Of a DNA stretch of 64,000 nucleotides, positions 18,168 through 26,671 are shown in pieces; positions within the stretch are counted from its first letter, which is position 1; each line of letters begins with the position of its first letter. The notes beneath the pieces are model-generated. The model was not told where the DNA came from and did no database searches. It was given only the letters and a program-made list of their open reading frames with translations. The stretch covers positions 124,001-188,000 of the forward strand of contig JAFUVS010000015.1 in the NCBI GenBank assembly GCA_017471175.1, in the 5' to 3' direction. The position numbers and the translations under genes were made by a program. This stretch comes from Paludibacteraceae bacterium (GTDB lineage Bacteria > Bacteroidota > Bacteroidia > Bacteroidales > Paludibacteraceae).

Positions 18168-19073
18168 TTATTCGGTCAGATTATTGTCAGAGAGACGCGC
18201 AAGACAATCTCGGATGGCAGTTTGCACTTCAAGTGAGTTAGGCACCAAAGGAAGGCGTAAGCAATTTTGTATCAGTCCAATCTGATGCATTACCGTCTTT
18301 ATGCCGGCAGGGTTGCCTTCTACGAACAAGAGTCGGATGAACTCGGCGTACTTTTCTTGCAAGGCTTTGTTTTGCTCGTGTACAATCCGCAGGAAAGCAG
18401 CGGGGAAGGCGTTGGATGCCACGGAAATGAGTCCGTTGCCGCCACGCTTCATAATATCTGCCGCCAAGGCATCATCGCCGCTAATAACGAGCAGATTGCC
18501 ATCGGTTTGGGATTGGCTCAAATCAATCAATCTGCCGATTTGGTCCATATTGCCGGAGGCTTCTTTGACACCTGCTACTTTGTCGGGTGCTTCTTTATAG
18601 ATACGGATGGCCGTTTCGGGGAGCATATTGATGCCGGTTCGTCCGGGTACATTATATAAAATGACGGGGACGGGAGTGGCTTGCGTGATGGCACGGAAAT
18701 GTTGAAAGAGTCCTTCCTGTGAGGGTTTATTGTAGTAGGGGCAAACGCTTAAGATAGCGGCGAAATGGGTTTGGAGCCATTCTTTTTGTCGTTTGAGTTG
18801 ACCGACGATGGCGGCTGTGCAGTTACCTCCTGCGCCTAAAACCAACGGCAGTCGTCCGGCGGTCTGTTTGCTCACAAAGGTAGCCACCGCCACGCGTTCT
18901 TCGTCAGTCATCGTTACGGCTTCGCCTGTGGTGCCTAAGACAACGAGGTAATCTGCTCCGCCTGCTATCTGCCGTTCCACCAACTCGGCAAGAGCCTTGT
19001 AATCCACCTCTCCTTTTCCGTTGAACGGCGTAATGAGTGCCGTTCCCAATCCGCTCAGTTTATGTTTTTTCAT
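18168..19073 (-). CDS. dapA: 4-hydroxy-tetrahydrodipicolinate synthase
   Basis: 301 aa TIM barrel. LGTTGEAVT holds the pyruvate-binding Thr pair, Tyr140 lies in VILYNVPGRTG and the Schiff-base lysine is Lys170 in VAGVKEASG. It condenses pyruvate with aspartate semialdehyde, the first step to lysine and diaminopimelate. It lies in the minus-strand run tyrS-DUF6913-dapA-ldcA, with short gaps (35 bp upstream, 7 bp downstream) suggesting an operon. Confidence 0.96.
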   Translation of the reverse strand: MKKHKLSGLGTALITPFNGKGEVDYKALAELVERQIAGGADYLVVLGTTGEAVTMTDEERVAVATFVSKQTAGRLPLVLGAGGNCTAAIVGQLKRQKEWLQTHFAAILSVCPYYNKPSQEGLFQHFRAITQATPVPVILYNVPGRTGINMLPETAIRIYKEAPDKVAGVKEASGNMDQIGRLIDLSQSQTDGNLLVISGDDALAADIMKRGGNGLISVASNAFPAAFLRIVHEQNKALQEKYAEFIRLLFVEGNPAGIKTVMHQIGLIQNCLRLPLVPNSLEVQTAIRDCLARLSDNNLTE

Positions 19074-19108
19074 CGTCTATTTCAGTTCTTGTATTTTCTA
19101 TGCGTCAT

Positions 19109-19639
19109 TCAGTCTTTGCTTTCAATGGTTTGGAGATAATGAACAATCTGATCGAACAAAGGTGTGTGACTCTCTTGTACGGGCATATCAATATCAAAAT
19201 CGTGCAGCCCCTCAACGATATGTTTACCTGCTTTGAAGCGGGCTTTAGCAAAAAGTGCCGCGTACTGCAAGGGCAAACAGGGTATTTGGGTGAGGTCAAT
19301 AATAAGGTCGTATTCGTTTTCGGCGATGGCGGTAATGATGTCTTTGCGCAGTTGGTAGAGGCAGTTACGATCGCGCGAGCCTAACATACGGCTTTGCGGC
19401 AAGATAGGTGACTGCACGTCTTTGCGCTCCACGTAGCCTAATAGGAAGACTTGCTTATTGTTCATCATCAAGCGGCGCATTATCTCCCGGATGTCGCTGT
19501 TTTTCTCCATCAGGTCGCTGTCGTAGATAAGCAAGACGGTTCGCACTTTTTGCCACTGCGGGAAGCGCACATCGCGGGCAGGTTGCTTGCGCAGTTGGTT
19601 TAGGAAGAGTCGTTGTCTGATTTGATCTAAGATATTCAT
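19109..19639 (-). CDS. DUF6913-like conserved Bacteroidota protein
   Basis: 176 aa, soluble, no signal peptide. It has an alternating alpha/beta pattern (VRTVLLIYDSDLMEKN, KQVFLLGYVERKD, EYDLIIDLTQIPCLPLQYAALFAKARFKAG). It resembles a short uncharacterised family found beside dapA in Bacteroidales; the DUF6913 name is from memory. Its function is unknown, and the neighbourhood suggests a housekeeping or cell-wall-related role. Confidence 0.6.
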   Translation of the reverse strand: MNILDQIRQRLFLNQLRKQPARDVRFPQWQKVRTVLLIYDSDLMEKNSDIREIMRRLMMNNKQVFLLGYVERKDVQSPILPQSRMLGSRDRNCLYQLRKDIITAIAENEYDLIIDLTQIPCLPLQYAALFAKARFKAGKHIVEGLHDFDIDMPVQESHTPLFDQIVHYLQTIESKD

Positions 19640-19709
19640 ACGTTTAGGGGAATTCGCCGCCGTTATATATAGGTTAGAAAGAGATTGCCTTTGCTTACAG
19701 AACCTTCTG

Positions 19710-21005
19710 TTATTTGCAGATTACCAAATAGTAACTCTTTTTTCCTTTTTGGAAGAGGAGATAGCGGTTGTTGATAAGTGCCTCGGTGGTGAAAGGTGTT
19801 TGCGGGTCGGTGAGTTTTTGCTTGTTCATACTCAAGCCGTTGGCTTGAATCATTTTTCTGGCTTCACCTTTGGAGGGGAAGATATGTGTTTTTTCGGCGA
19901 GCAGGTCAAGCGGGGCAATACCTTGCGTGAGTTCATCACGGCTGACTTCGTACTGCTCTACGCCCTCGAAGACTTGGAGGAAGGTTTCCTCGTCAAGCGA
20001 TTCCAACGCATCTTTGGTGGCGTTGCCGAAGAGGATATTGGTGGCATTGACGGCTGCCATATAATCGGCTTCGCTGTGTACCATACAGGTCACTTCTTTG
20101 GCGAGTCGTTTTTGGAGCGTGCGCAAGTGGGGTGCAGCATCATGCTCGGCGATGAGCGCGTCAATCTCCTCTTTTTCGAGTGAGGTAAAGATTTTGATGT
20201 AGCGTTTGGCATCTTCGTCAGCGACATTGAGCCAGAACTGGTAGAAGCGATAGGGGGATGTATAACGTCGGTCAAGCCAAACGTTGCCGCTTTCTGTTTT
20301 TCCGAACTTGACTCCGTCGGACTTGGTGATGAGCGGACAGGTGAGGGCGAAGGCATCGTTGCCGGTCATTTTTTTGATGAGTTCGGTGCCGGTGGTGATA
20401 TTGCCCCATTGGTCGGAGCCTCCCATCTGCAACTTACAGTTCTTGTGCTCGTTGAGATAAACGAAGTCGTAGCCTTGCAGCAGTTGGTAGGTAAATTCGG
20501 TGAAGGACATACCTTGCGAGTACTCGCCGTTGAAGCGTTTCTTGACGGAGTCTTTCGCCATCATATAATTGACGGTGATGAGTTTGCCGACATTGCGGGC
20601 AAAATCGAGGAAGGTGTAGTCCTTCATCCAGTCGTAGTTATTGACCAGTTCGGCGGCGTTCGGTGCATCGGAGTTGAAGTCAAGGAAATGCTCCAACTGT
20701 TTGCGGATGGCTTCGACGTTATGGCGCAAGGTTTCTTCGGTAAGGAGGTTGCGTTCGGCGGATTTGCCGGAATGGTCACCAATCATACCTGTGGCACCTC
20801 CGATGAGGGCGATAGGTTTATGTCCGCAGCGTTGGAGGTGGCGAAGCATCATAATGCTGCAAAGGTGTCCTATATGGAGACTGTCAGCAGTTGGGTCTAT
20901 GCCTACGTAAGCGGTAGTGGGTTCTTTAAGGAGTTGTTCTTCCGTGCCGGGCATAATATCCTGCAACATACCGCGCCAGCGCAGTTCATCTACAAAATTT
21001 TTCAT
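19710..21005 (-). CDS. tyrS: tyrosyl-tRNA synthetase
   Basis: 431 aa. Class I signature HIGH at 44-47 ([10 protein letters not shown]), tyrosine-binding region [14 protein letters not shown]-type motif KFGKTESG, and a C-terminal S4 RNA-binding domain ([17 protein letters not shown]). It charges tRNA-Tyr. The frame is open to 21107, but the extra 34 codons would cover the promoter (21074-21104), so the ATG at 21005 ([10 protein letters not shown]) is used. Confidence 0.96.
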   Translation of the reverse strand: MKNFVDELRWRGMLQDIMPGTEEQLLKEPTTAYVGIDPTADSLHIGHLCSIMMLRHLQRCGHKPIALIGGATGMIGDHSGKSAERNLLTEETLRHNVEAIRKQLEHFLDFNSDAPNAAELVNNYDWMKDYTFLDFARNVGKLITVNYMMAKDSVKKRFNGEYSQGMSFTEFTYQLLQGYDFVYLNEHKNCKLQMGGSDQWGNITTGTELIKKMTGNDAFALTCPLITKSDGVKFGKTESGNVWLDRRYTSPYRFYQFWLNVADEDAKRYIKIFTSLEKEEIDALIAEHDAAPHLRTLQKRLAKEVTCMVHSEADYMAAVNATNILFGNATKDALESLDEETFLQVFEGVEQYEVSRDELTQGIAPLDLLAEKTHIFPSKGEARKMIQANGLSMNKQKLTDPQTPFTTEALINNRYLLFQKGKKSYYLVICK

Positions 21006-21073
21006 ACGAAATGTTTCTTTATTAAGATTAAGTTGATTTACTTTACTAAGATAATCCTGATTTTCAGGGGCGG

Positions 21074-21104
21074 CAAAGGTACGGACTTTTTGTTGAACGT
21101 ACAA
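21074..21104 (-). promoter_or_regulatory. promoter of tyrS and probably DUF6913-dapA-ldcA
   Basis: On the minus strand, TTG at 21104-21102, a 20-bp spacer and TACCTTTG at 21081-21074. No other promoter or terminator is seen before the ldcA terminator. Confidence 0.75.
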
Positions 21105-21262
21105 CATTATTCAATACGTTGCCATACTTTTCTTCTCCTTAAAGAACCACCTGTATATTCCACCGGGTACTGATTTGGCTTGATAAGCAGGTGCCGAAAA
21201 TCCGGCTTTTCTGTAAAAAAAATGGCATTGCGCTTAATTTTTTGAGAATAAATGCTATTTTT

Positions 21263-21293
21263 TTGTACATTTTTGTAAAATAGCGTATTTTTG
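21263..21293 (+). promoter_or_regulatory. promoter of ppdK
   Basis: TTG at 21263-21265, 20-bp spacer, TATTTTTG at 21286-21293; the ATG is at 21353. Confidence 0.75.
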
Positions 21294-21352
21294 CGGGCTG
21301 AAAGGGTGATAAGCACACAAAAAAAATTATATAAATCAAGTATTAAATTCAA

Positions 21353-24082
21353 ATGGAACAGAAGAAACGCGTTTACACCTTCGGTAACGGTAAGGCCGAG
21401 GGTAATGCCCAGATGCGTGAGCAATTGGGCGGCAAAGGTGCGAACTGCGCCGAGATGAACCTTGTAGGCGTTCCCGTACCTCCGGGATTCACCATCACAA
21501 CGGACGTTTGCAACGAGTACTACGAAGTGGGTCAGGAGAAGATAGTTGCCTTATTGAATGACGATGTAATGGCAGCCGTCCGCCACATTGAGACGTTGAT
21601 GAACTCGAAGTTCGGCGATCCGCAAAACCCGCTGTTGGTCAGCGTTCGTTCGGGTGCCCGCGCCTCTATGCCGGGTATGATGGACACCATTCTGAACCTC
21701 GGTTTGAACGACGTAGTAGCCGAGGGTATGGTAAAGAAAACTCAGAATCCCCATTTCGTATATGACTCATACCGCCGCTTCGTACAGATGTACGGCGATG
21801 TGGTTCTGGGAATGAAACCCGTGAACAAAACCGACATCGACCCCTTCGAGAAAATCATCGAAGAGGTGAAGGAGATTCGTCACATCGAGTTGGACAAAGA
21901 CTTGAATGTGGACGAGTTGAAGTTGTTGGTAGCCAAGTTCAAGACGGCTATCAAAGAGCAGACGGGCAAGGATTTCCCGAACGATCCGATAGAGCAGTTG
22001 TGGGGTGCTATCTGCGCGGTGTTCCGCTCTTGGATGAACGAGCGCGCCATCCTCTATCGTAAGATGGAAGGCATACCCGACGAATGGGGCACAGCCGTGA
22101 GCGTAATGGCGATGGTATTCGGCAATATGGGCGAAACGAGTGCTACGGGCGTATGCTTCAGCCGTGATGCCGCTACGGGCGAAGACATCTTCAACGGCGA
22201 GTATCTCGTCAATGCACAAGGTGAGGACGTGGTAGCCGGTATCCGTACTCCGCAACAAATCACGATAGAAGGCAGCCGTCGTTGGGCTAAACTGCGCGGC
22301 ATCAGCGAAGAAGAGCGCGCCGCCAAGTATCCTTCGATGGAAGAGGCGATGCCTGCTCTGTATAAGGAGTTGAACGAGATTCAGCAGAAATTGGAAGACC
22401 ACTACCGCGATATGCAGGATATGGAGTTCACCGTTCAAGAGGGCAAACTCTGGTTCTTGCAGACGCGTAACGGCAAGCGCACGGGTACGGCGATGGTGAA
22501 GATAGCGATGGACTTGTGCCGCGAGGGCAAGATCACGGAGAAAGAGGCTATTATGCGTTGCGAGCCGCAGAAGTTGGACGAACTGCTCCACCCTGTTTTC
22601 GACAAGGAGGCACTGAAGAAAGCGCAAGTGATTACGCAAGGTCTGCCTGCATCTCCGGGTGCTGCTTGCGGACAAATCGTGTTCCACGCCGACGATGCAC
22701 AGGCTTGGCATAAGGACGGTCATAAGGTGATTATGGTTCGTATCGAGACCTCGCCTGAAGACTTGGCAGGTATGTCTGCAGCGGAAGGTATATTGACGGC
22801 TCGCGGCGGTATGACCAGTCACGCAGCGGTTGTGGCTCGCGGTATGGGTAAGTGCTGCGTGAGCGGTGCGGGTGCCATCATCGTGGACTACAAAGCCAAG
22901 ACAGTTACAATAGAGGGCGTTACCTATAAGGAAGGTGACTATATCTCGCTGAACGGTTCGACGGGTCAAGTGTATGCCGGTCAGATTCCGACGAAGGCAG
23001 CCGAACTGAGCGGCGACTTCAAGGCGTTGATGGACTTGTGCGACAAATACACACGCCTGCAAGTACGGACGAATGCGGATACGCCTCACGATGCCCAAGT
23101 GGCTCGTTCATTCGGCGCGAAGGGTATCGGTCTGACCCGTACGGAGCACATGTTCTTTGAGGACAAGAAGATTGTGGCGATGCGCGAGATGATTCTTGCC
23201 AAGGACACGGCAGGTCGTGAGAAAGCATTGGCCAAACTGCTGCCCTATCAGAAAGCCGACTTCAAGGGTATCTTGGAGGCTATGGACGGTTATCCCGTGA
23301 ATATCCGCTTGCTTGATCCTCCTTTGCACGAGTTTGTACCCCATGATTTAGCCGGTCAGGAGACGATGGCGAAAGAGATGGGCGTGACGGTTGAGGAGAT
23401 CCAGCAACGCGTGAACAGCCTCGCGGAGAATAACCCGATGTTAGGTCACCGCGGTTGCCGTTTGGGTATCACGTTCCCCGAAATCACTGCTATGCAGACC
23501 CGCGCCATTATGTCCGCAGCCTGTGAATTGAAGAAAGAGGGCAAGAACCCGATGCCGGAGATTATGGTTCCGCTGATCGGTATCTTGTACGAGTTCAAGC
23601 AGCAGAAAGAGATTATTATGCGCGTGGCTCAAGAGGTCTTCCAAGAGTACGGCGTACAGGTAGAGTTTGAGGTAGGTACGATGATTGAGATACCTCGTGC
23701 TGCTCTGACCGCCGACCGTATCGCCACCGAGGCACAATACTTCTCCTTCGGAACAAATGACCTGACGCAGATGACGTTCGGCTACAGCCGTGATGATATT
23801 GCTTCGTTCCTGCCCGTTTATTTGGATAAGAAGATCTTGAAAGCCGATCCGTTCCAAGTGCTGGACCAGAAAGGCGTAGGTCAACTCATCAAGATGGCGG
23901 TTGAGAAAGGTCGCGCCATCCGTCCGGCATTGCGCACGGGTATCTGCGGTGAGCACGGCGGTGAGCCTTCTTCCGTTAAGTTCTGCGCCCGTATCGGTAT
24001 GAACTACGCAAGTTGCTCGCCTTTCCGCGTACCTATCGCACGTCTTGCAGCCGCTCAAGCAGCCGTTGAAGACGAAGCGTAA
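21353..24082 (+). CDS. ppdK: pyruvate, phosphate dikinase
   Basis: 909 aa, close to the usual ~880. An N-terminal ATP-grasp domain (GGKGANCAEMN, VSVRSGARASMPGMMDTILN) is followed by the swivelling phosphohistidine domain (GGMTSHAAVVARGMG, catalytic His about residue 489) and a C-terminal PEP/pyruvate TIM barrel (TRTEHMFF, FSFGTNDLTQ, GICGEHGG). It interconverts pyruvate + ATP + Pi with PEP + AMP + PPi, a common glycolytic/gluconeogenic step in anaerobic Bacteroidales. Monocistronic, with its own promoter and a strong terminator. Confidence 0.97.
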   Translation: MEQKKRVYTFGNGKAEGNAQMREQLGGKGANCAEMNLVGVPVPPGFTITTDVCNEYYEVGQEKIVALLNDDVMAAVRHIETLMNSKFGDPQNPLLVSVRSGARASMPGMMDTILNLGLNDVVAEGMVKKTQNPHFVYDSYRRFVQMYGDVVLGMKPVNKTDIDPFEKIIEEVKEIRHIELDKDLNVDELKLLVAKFKTAIKEQTGKDFPNDPIEQLWGAICAVFRSWMNERAILYRKMEGIPDEWGTAVSVMAMVFGNMGETSATGVCFSRDAATGEDIFNGEYLVNAQGEDVVAGIRTPQQITIEGSRRWAKLRGISEEERAAKYPSMEEAMPALYKELNEIQQKLEDHYRDMQDMEFTVQEGKLWFLQTRNGKRTGTAMVKIAMDLCREGKITEKEAIMRCEPQKLDELLHPVFDKEALKKAQVITQGLPASPGAACGQIVFHADDAQAWHKDGHKVIMVRIETSPEDLAGMSAAEGILTARGGMTSHAAVVARGMGKCCVSGAGAIIVDYKAKTVTIEGVTYKEGDYISLNGSTGQVYAGQIPTKAAELSGDFKALMDLCDKYTRLQVRTNADTPHDAQVARSFGAKGIGLTRTEHMFFEDKKIVAMREMILAKDTAGREKALAKLLPYQKADFKGILEAMDGYPVNIRLLDPPLHEFVPHDLAGQETMAKEMGVTVEEIQQRVNSLAENNPMLGHRGCRLGITFPEITAMQTRAIMSAACELKKEGKNPMPEIMVPLIGILYEFKQQKEIIMRVAQEVFQEYGVQVEFEVGTMIEIPRAALTADRIATEAQYFSFGTNDLTQMTFGYSRDDIASFLPVYLDKKILKADPFQVLDQKGVGQLIKMAVEKGRAIRPALRTGICGEHGGEPSSVKFCARIGMNYASCSPFRVPIARLAAAQAAVEDEA

Positions 24083-24101
24083 GAAAGTGAAAAGATAAAA
24101 A

Positions 24102-24138
24102 AAGAAGGAATGCCAGATTGGTATTCCTTCTTTTTTTT
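24102..24138 (+). terminator. intrinsic terminator after ppdK
   Basis: A near-perfect 13-bp stem AAGAAGGAATGCC/GGTATTCCTTCTT (one G-T pair) with a 5-nt loop and eight T residues. Confidence 0.92.
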
Positions 24139-24159
24139 GCAGAAAGTGAGAACTTTTTG

Positions 24160-24248
24160 CGGAAAGTGAGGGATTCGAACCCCCGGTACGACGTAATGCG
24201 TACACCACATTTCGAGTGTGGCTCTTTCGACCACTCAGACAACTTTCC
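24160..24248 (-). tRNA. tRNA-Ser (anticodon CGA)
   Basis: An 89-nt class II tRNA. Acceptor GGAAAGT/ACTTTCC with discriminator G, D-arm with GAGTGGTCGAA, anticodon arm CCACA-CTCGAAA-TGTGG giving CGA, a long variable arm, and T arm GGTTCGAATCC. No CCA is encoded. Confidence 0.95.
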
Positions 24249-24297
24249 GAATGCTTAATTGATAGGACAGGTAAACCTGCTTTGGTCAAAAGCGGCG

Positions 24298-24327
24298 CAA
24301 AAGTAGGGCAAATTTCGGATATGGCAA
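24298..24327 (-). promoter_or_regulatory. promoter of tRNA-Ser
   Basis: On the minus strand, TTG at 24327-24325, a 19-bp spacer and TACTTTTG at 24305-24298. It is divergent from the riboswitch promoter, with about 30 bp between them. Confidence 0.72.
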
Positions 24328-24356
24328 AAAAAGGTGCGATTTTTTGCAGATTTTTT

Positions 24357-24386
24357 TTGTCAGGTGGAAAAGTCGGCGTACTTTTG
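24357..24386 (+). promoter_or_regulatory. promoter of the riboswitch operon
   Basis: TTG at 24357-24359, 19-bp spacer, TACTTTTG at 24379-24386, immediately before the cobalamin riboswitch. Confidence 0.75.
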
Positions 24387-24390
24387 CGGT

Positions 24391-24610
24391 TGCAAATGGT
24401 GCTTGAAACGCTTTTTCGGCGCGTAGAGTGAAAAGGGAAACAGGTGCGATTCCTGTACAGACCGGCTGCTGTGAGTTCTATCATGTAGTGATTTCTCATT
24501 CTTACGTCATTGGCCTATAGCCGAGAAGACGAGAAATCACGGAACGAGTCAGAAGACCTGCCATTTGGCGAAACGAATTGGTCGCCCCCGGATACGGGCA
24601 GGTCAATGGC
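24391..24610 (+). promoter_or_regulatory. cobalamin (vitamin B12) riboswitch
   Basis: Conserved cobalamin aptamer blocks appear in the right order: GGTGCTTGAAACG; AAAAGGGAAACAGGTG then ATTCCTGTACAGACC; GGCTGCTGTGAG; a GCC...GAAGACGAGAAATC segment; and the B12 box GAGTCAGAAGACCTGCC at 24546-24562. A GC-rich segment follows (CCCCCGGATACGGGC). Ligand binding normally lowers expression of downstream B12 uptake or B12-sparing genes. The expression platform is unclear, because the next start codon is ~270 nt away and no terminator hairpin with a T-run is visible. Exact ends are approximate. Confidence 0.9.
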
Positions 24611-24877
24611 AAAGGATTTAGTAAGACACATTGTTATAGTGTACACACTTGTTGCTGTGTGTATGTCCGTGCGCGAGGCTGTTTTGCGTGCGGGCGTTGG
24701 TGTGTGTTTGTTTACACAGAGAAATATAATGTTTATGTAACGTATATCTATCGTGTATCTAACGTATATCTATCGTGTTTGTAACGTTCTACGTGCGAGA
24801 TGACAAGGGGACAAACAAACAAATAAACTAATAAATAATCAACAACTAAACAATTAACCTAAAAAAAAGAAGAGTCT
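24611..24877 (+). other. long leader between riboswitch and first gene
   Basis: About 267 nt without a convincing gene. It holds a GT-rich stretch (24640-24720), an 11/22-bp tandem repeat (24739-24793) and an A-rich run before the ATG at 24878. A 76-aa open frame across the riboswitch (24510-24740) looks accidental. Confidence 0.6.
24739..24793. repeat. 22-bp tandem repeat built of 11-bp units
   Basis: AACGTATATCTATCGTGTATCT is followed by a second copy differing at three positions, then a partial copy. Each 22-bp unit consists of two related 11-mers (AACGTATATCT, ATCGTGTATCT). Confidence 0.85.
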
Positions 24878-26368
24878 ATGAGAAAAGGATTTCTTTTGAG
24901 TGGGGCGATAGCAGCTATGTGTCTGTTAGGCTCCGAAATGAATGCGCAGAGTTATGAGTTGCGCGTGCTGACGTTTGAGGACGGTTCGGAAAAGAACGGC
25001 TTTGAGGCTGTAAACGGCTTATCAGGCTGGTCAGACTTAATTGATGACCCACAGCAGTATGGGCAACTCCTCTACGGCGAAAATAACGGGGGTACCGAAG
25101 ATCCCTATATGTGGACTGATGGAGGAAATACGGAATTACATCACGAGTTCATTGATGCATGGGGCATGGGGTCGTATGCGTTCTATGGAGGCGGTGAAGC
25201 TATCAGCCATTATTGGAGTTCAGACTATGAAACGTATGGTGAATTTTTGTATCAACTTACTGCATATCGTCCGGATGCCGGTAGTAATGATATGAACACA
25301 GCAGGCGGCGGTCACAACGGCTCGGATAATTTCTGTGTACATTTCGGATATATCGACGATACGGGATATGGCGTATCAGAAGTTCCTGCGCTTGTATTTG
25401 CAGACGGCGTAGCCCGTGTGATTGACCATATATATGTTTGTCCTACTACCTATACCTATTATACTGTATTTCATGGGAACGAACTTACAGATGTATTGGG
25501 TGAGGACGGCAAACTTTGGATAAAAGCACGCGGTTTTGCTTCAGCTGAAGATTCCGAACCTTCTGCCACAACGGAATTTCTGTTCTTTGCCGGAGATGGA
25601 ACAGCAGATACCAGAGACTGGACGAAATGGGATTTAAGCAGTCTTGGTGCTATCGAGAAATTGGAATTTGCTATGTATGGCGAAGGATCCGGCACGGACA
25701 ATGGTTATGGACTAAGTCAAGCTGCATATTTTGCTTGGGACGATATGGCAGTCCGCTTCCCTGTTTCGACTCCCGAGCCGGAAGAGCCGACGAGTTACGA
25801 GCGCACGGGTCTGACAACGGGCAACTACGGTACCATCTGCCTGCCATACGCTGTGAATGCAGGTGACTTCACGGGTGCTACGTTCTTTGAGGCTGTTGGT
25901 CAGACGAGTGACGGTGTCGTATTGGAAGAGGTCAGCAGCCTGACCGCCGGTAAGGCATATATCTTCCAAGCCACTGCTACGAGTCTGAACTGCACGTATT
26001 CGGGCGAAGCAGTAGCCACTCCTGTCAGCGCGGCAATGAACAACGGTCTGCAAGGCACGTTTGACGATAACACGGAAGTGCCTGCTAATATGTACTTTAT
26101 ATATGGTAATAAGTTATGGAAGTCCACGGGCGTGAATATGGTGGATGCCAACCGTGCCTACATTGATTTGACGTATGTACCGGCGGGTGTACCTGCTCCC
26201 GTAGCGGGCAGAAGACGTGTGGTAATGCCTCGCGTCGGCGAAGAGACGACTGCACTTCCCGAAGAAGTTGAGAATGAGACCGGTGCAACGAAGCAGATGA
26301 TTAACGGCAAGCTGTATATCATAAAGGGCGGTCGCGTGTATGACGCACAGGGTAAGAATGTACAATAA
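24878..26368 (+). CDS. secreted DUF4465 protein with C-terminal surface module
   Basis: 496 aa. Signal peptide (ending GSEMNAQ, ~23 residues). The DUF4465 region spans about residues 30-295 and includes the family's W-x-x-W-D-L-S-S-L-G signature (DWTKWDLSSLG, ~250) and QAAYFAWDDMAV. A second module starts near residue 310 (GLTTGNYGTICLPYAVNAG ... AGKAYIFQA ... ANRAYI). The protein ends in the shared tail GKLYIIKGGRVYDAQGKNVQ. It is the first gene after the cobalamin riboswitch, so B12-dependent expression is expected. A surface B12-binding or B12-scavenging role is inferred from context; no B12-binding residues can be identified. A short peptide gene follows 20 bp downstream. Confidence 0.82.
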   Translation: MRKGFLLSGAIAAMCLLGSEMNAQSYELRVLTFEDGSEKNGFEAVNGLSGWSDLIDDPQQYGQLLYGENNGGTEDPYMWTDGGNTELHHEFIDAWGMGSYAFYGGGEAISHYWSSDYETYGEFLYQLTAYRPDAGSNDMNTAGGGHNGSDNFCVHFGYIDDTGYGVSEVPALVFADGVARVIDHIYVCPTTYTYYTVFHGNELTDVLGEDGKLWIKARGFASAEDSEPSATTEFLFFAGDGTADTRDWTKWDLSSLGAIEKLEFAMYGEGSGTDNGYGLSQAAYFAWDDMAVRFPVSTPEPEEPTSYERTGLTTGNYGTICLPYAVNAGDFTGATFFEAVGQTSDGVVLEEVSSLTAGKAYIFQATATSLNCTYSGEAVATPVSAAMNNGLQGTFDDNTEVPANMYFIYGNKLWKSTGVNMVDANRAYIDLTYVPAGVPAPVAGRRRVVMPRVGEETTALPEEVENETGATKQMINGKLYIIKGGRVYDAQGKNVQ

Positions 26369-26388
26369 TATAATAAGGAGACAGAAAA

Positions 26389-26538
26389 ATGAAAGCAAGT
26401 TATAAAGCCCCTCAGACAGAGGTAATGAAGGTAACGAGTACCATAATATGCGCGAGCGGCGGCGGTGCTTCTTCCGCTCCATCGAATGTACTTCATTTTG
26501 AACACGATGCTCCTGCGCCTGAACTGCGCGGCGAATAA
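26389..26538 (+). CDS. 49-aa peptide, YxxPxTEV family (no signal peptide)
   Basis: ATG preceded by AAGGAGACAGAAAA, a good ribosome-binding context. N terminus MKASYKAPQTEVMKVT, then IICASGGGASS and an acidic C-terminal half. A second peptide at 32071-32223 shares M-x(4)-Y-x-x-P-x-T-E-V-x(9,10)-I-x(2,3)-S-G at the same positions, so the reading frame is real. No signal peptide, transmembrane segment or known domain. Each copy lies immediately 3' of a tail-bearing surface-protein gene in the same operon. It could be a secreted or modified peptide, a chaperone-like partner, or a regulator; function unknown. Confidence 0.75.
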   Translation: MKASYKAPQTEVMKVTSTIICASGGGASSAPSNVLHFEHDAPAPELRGE

Positions 26539-26551
26539 GCGGTAGTCTATC

Positions 26552-26619
26552 CTCCTCCCGTGCCTGCAAGTAAGTACGGGAGGAGAGGTAGTTCAGCAAG
26601 CCCGAATACAATTCGGGCT
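26552..26619 (+). other. two consecutive hairpins in the operon's intercistronic region
   Basis: Stem CTCCTCCCGT/ACGGGAGGAG (26552-26585) and stem AGCCCGAAT/ATTCGGGCT (26599-26619). Neither has a following T-run, so they look more like mRNA-stabilising or processing structures than terminators. They occupy the 133-bp gap before the next gene. Confidence 0.6.
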
Positions 26620-26671
26620 GATATAAAAACGAGAAAGTTACAGAGAAAAGTTGAAAGAAAAATAATACATA

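Noticed and set aside
21767..23098. 443-aa open frame antisense to ppdK
   Set aside because: Shadow of a strongly coding PPDK gene; composition is Arg/His/Leu-rich with no family motif or promoter.
24510..24740. 76-aa frame over the riboswitch and leader
   Set aside because: Lies within the conserved aptamer including the B12 box; no coding features.
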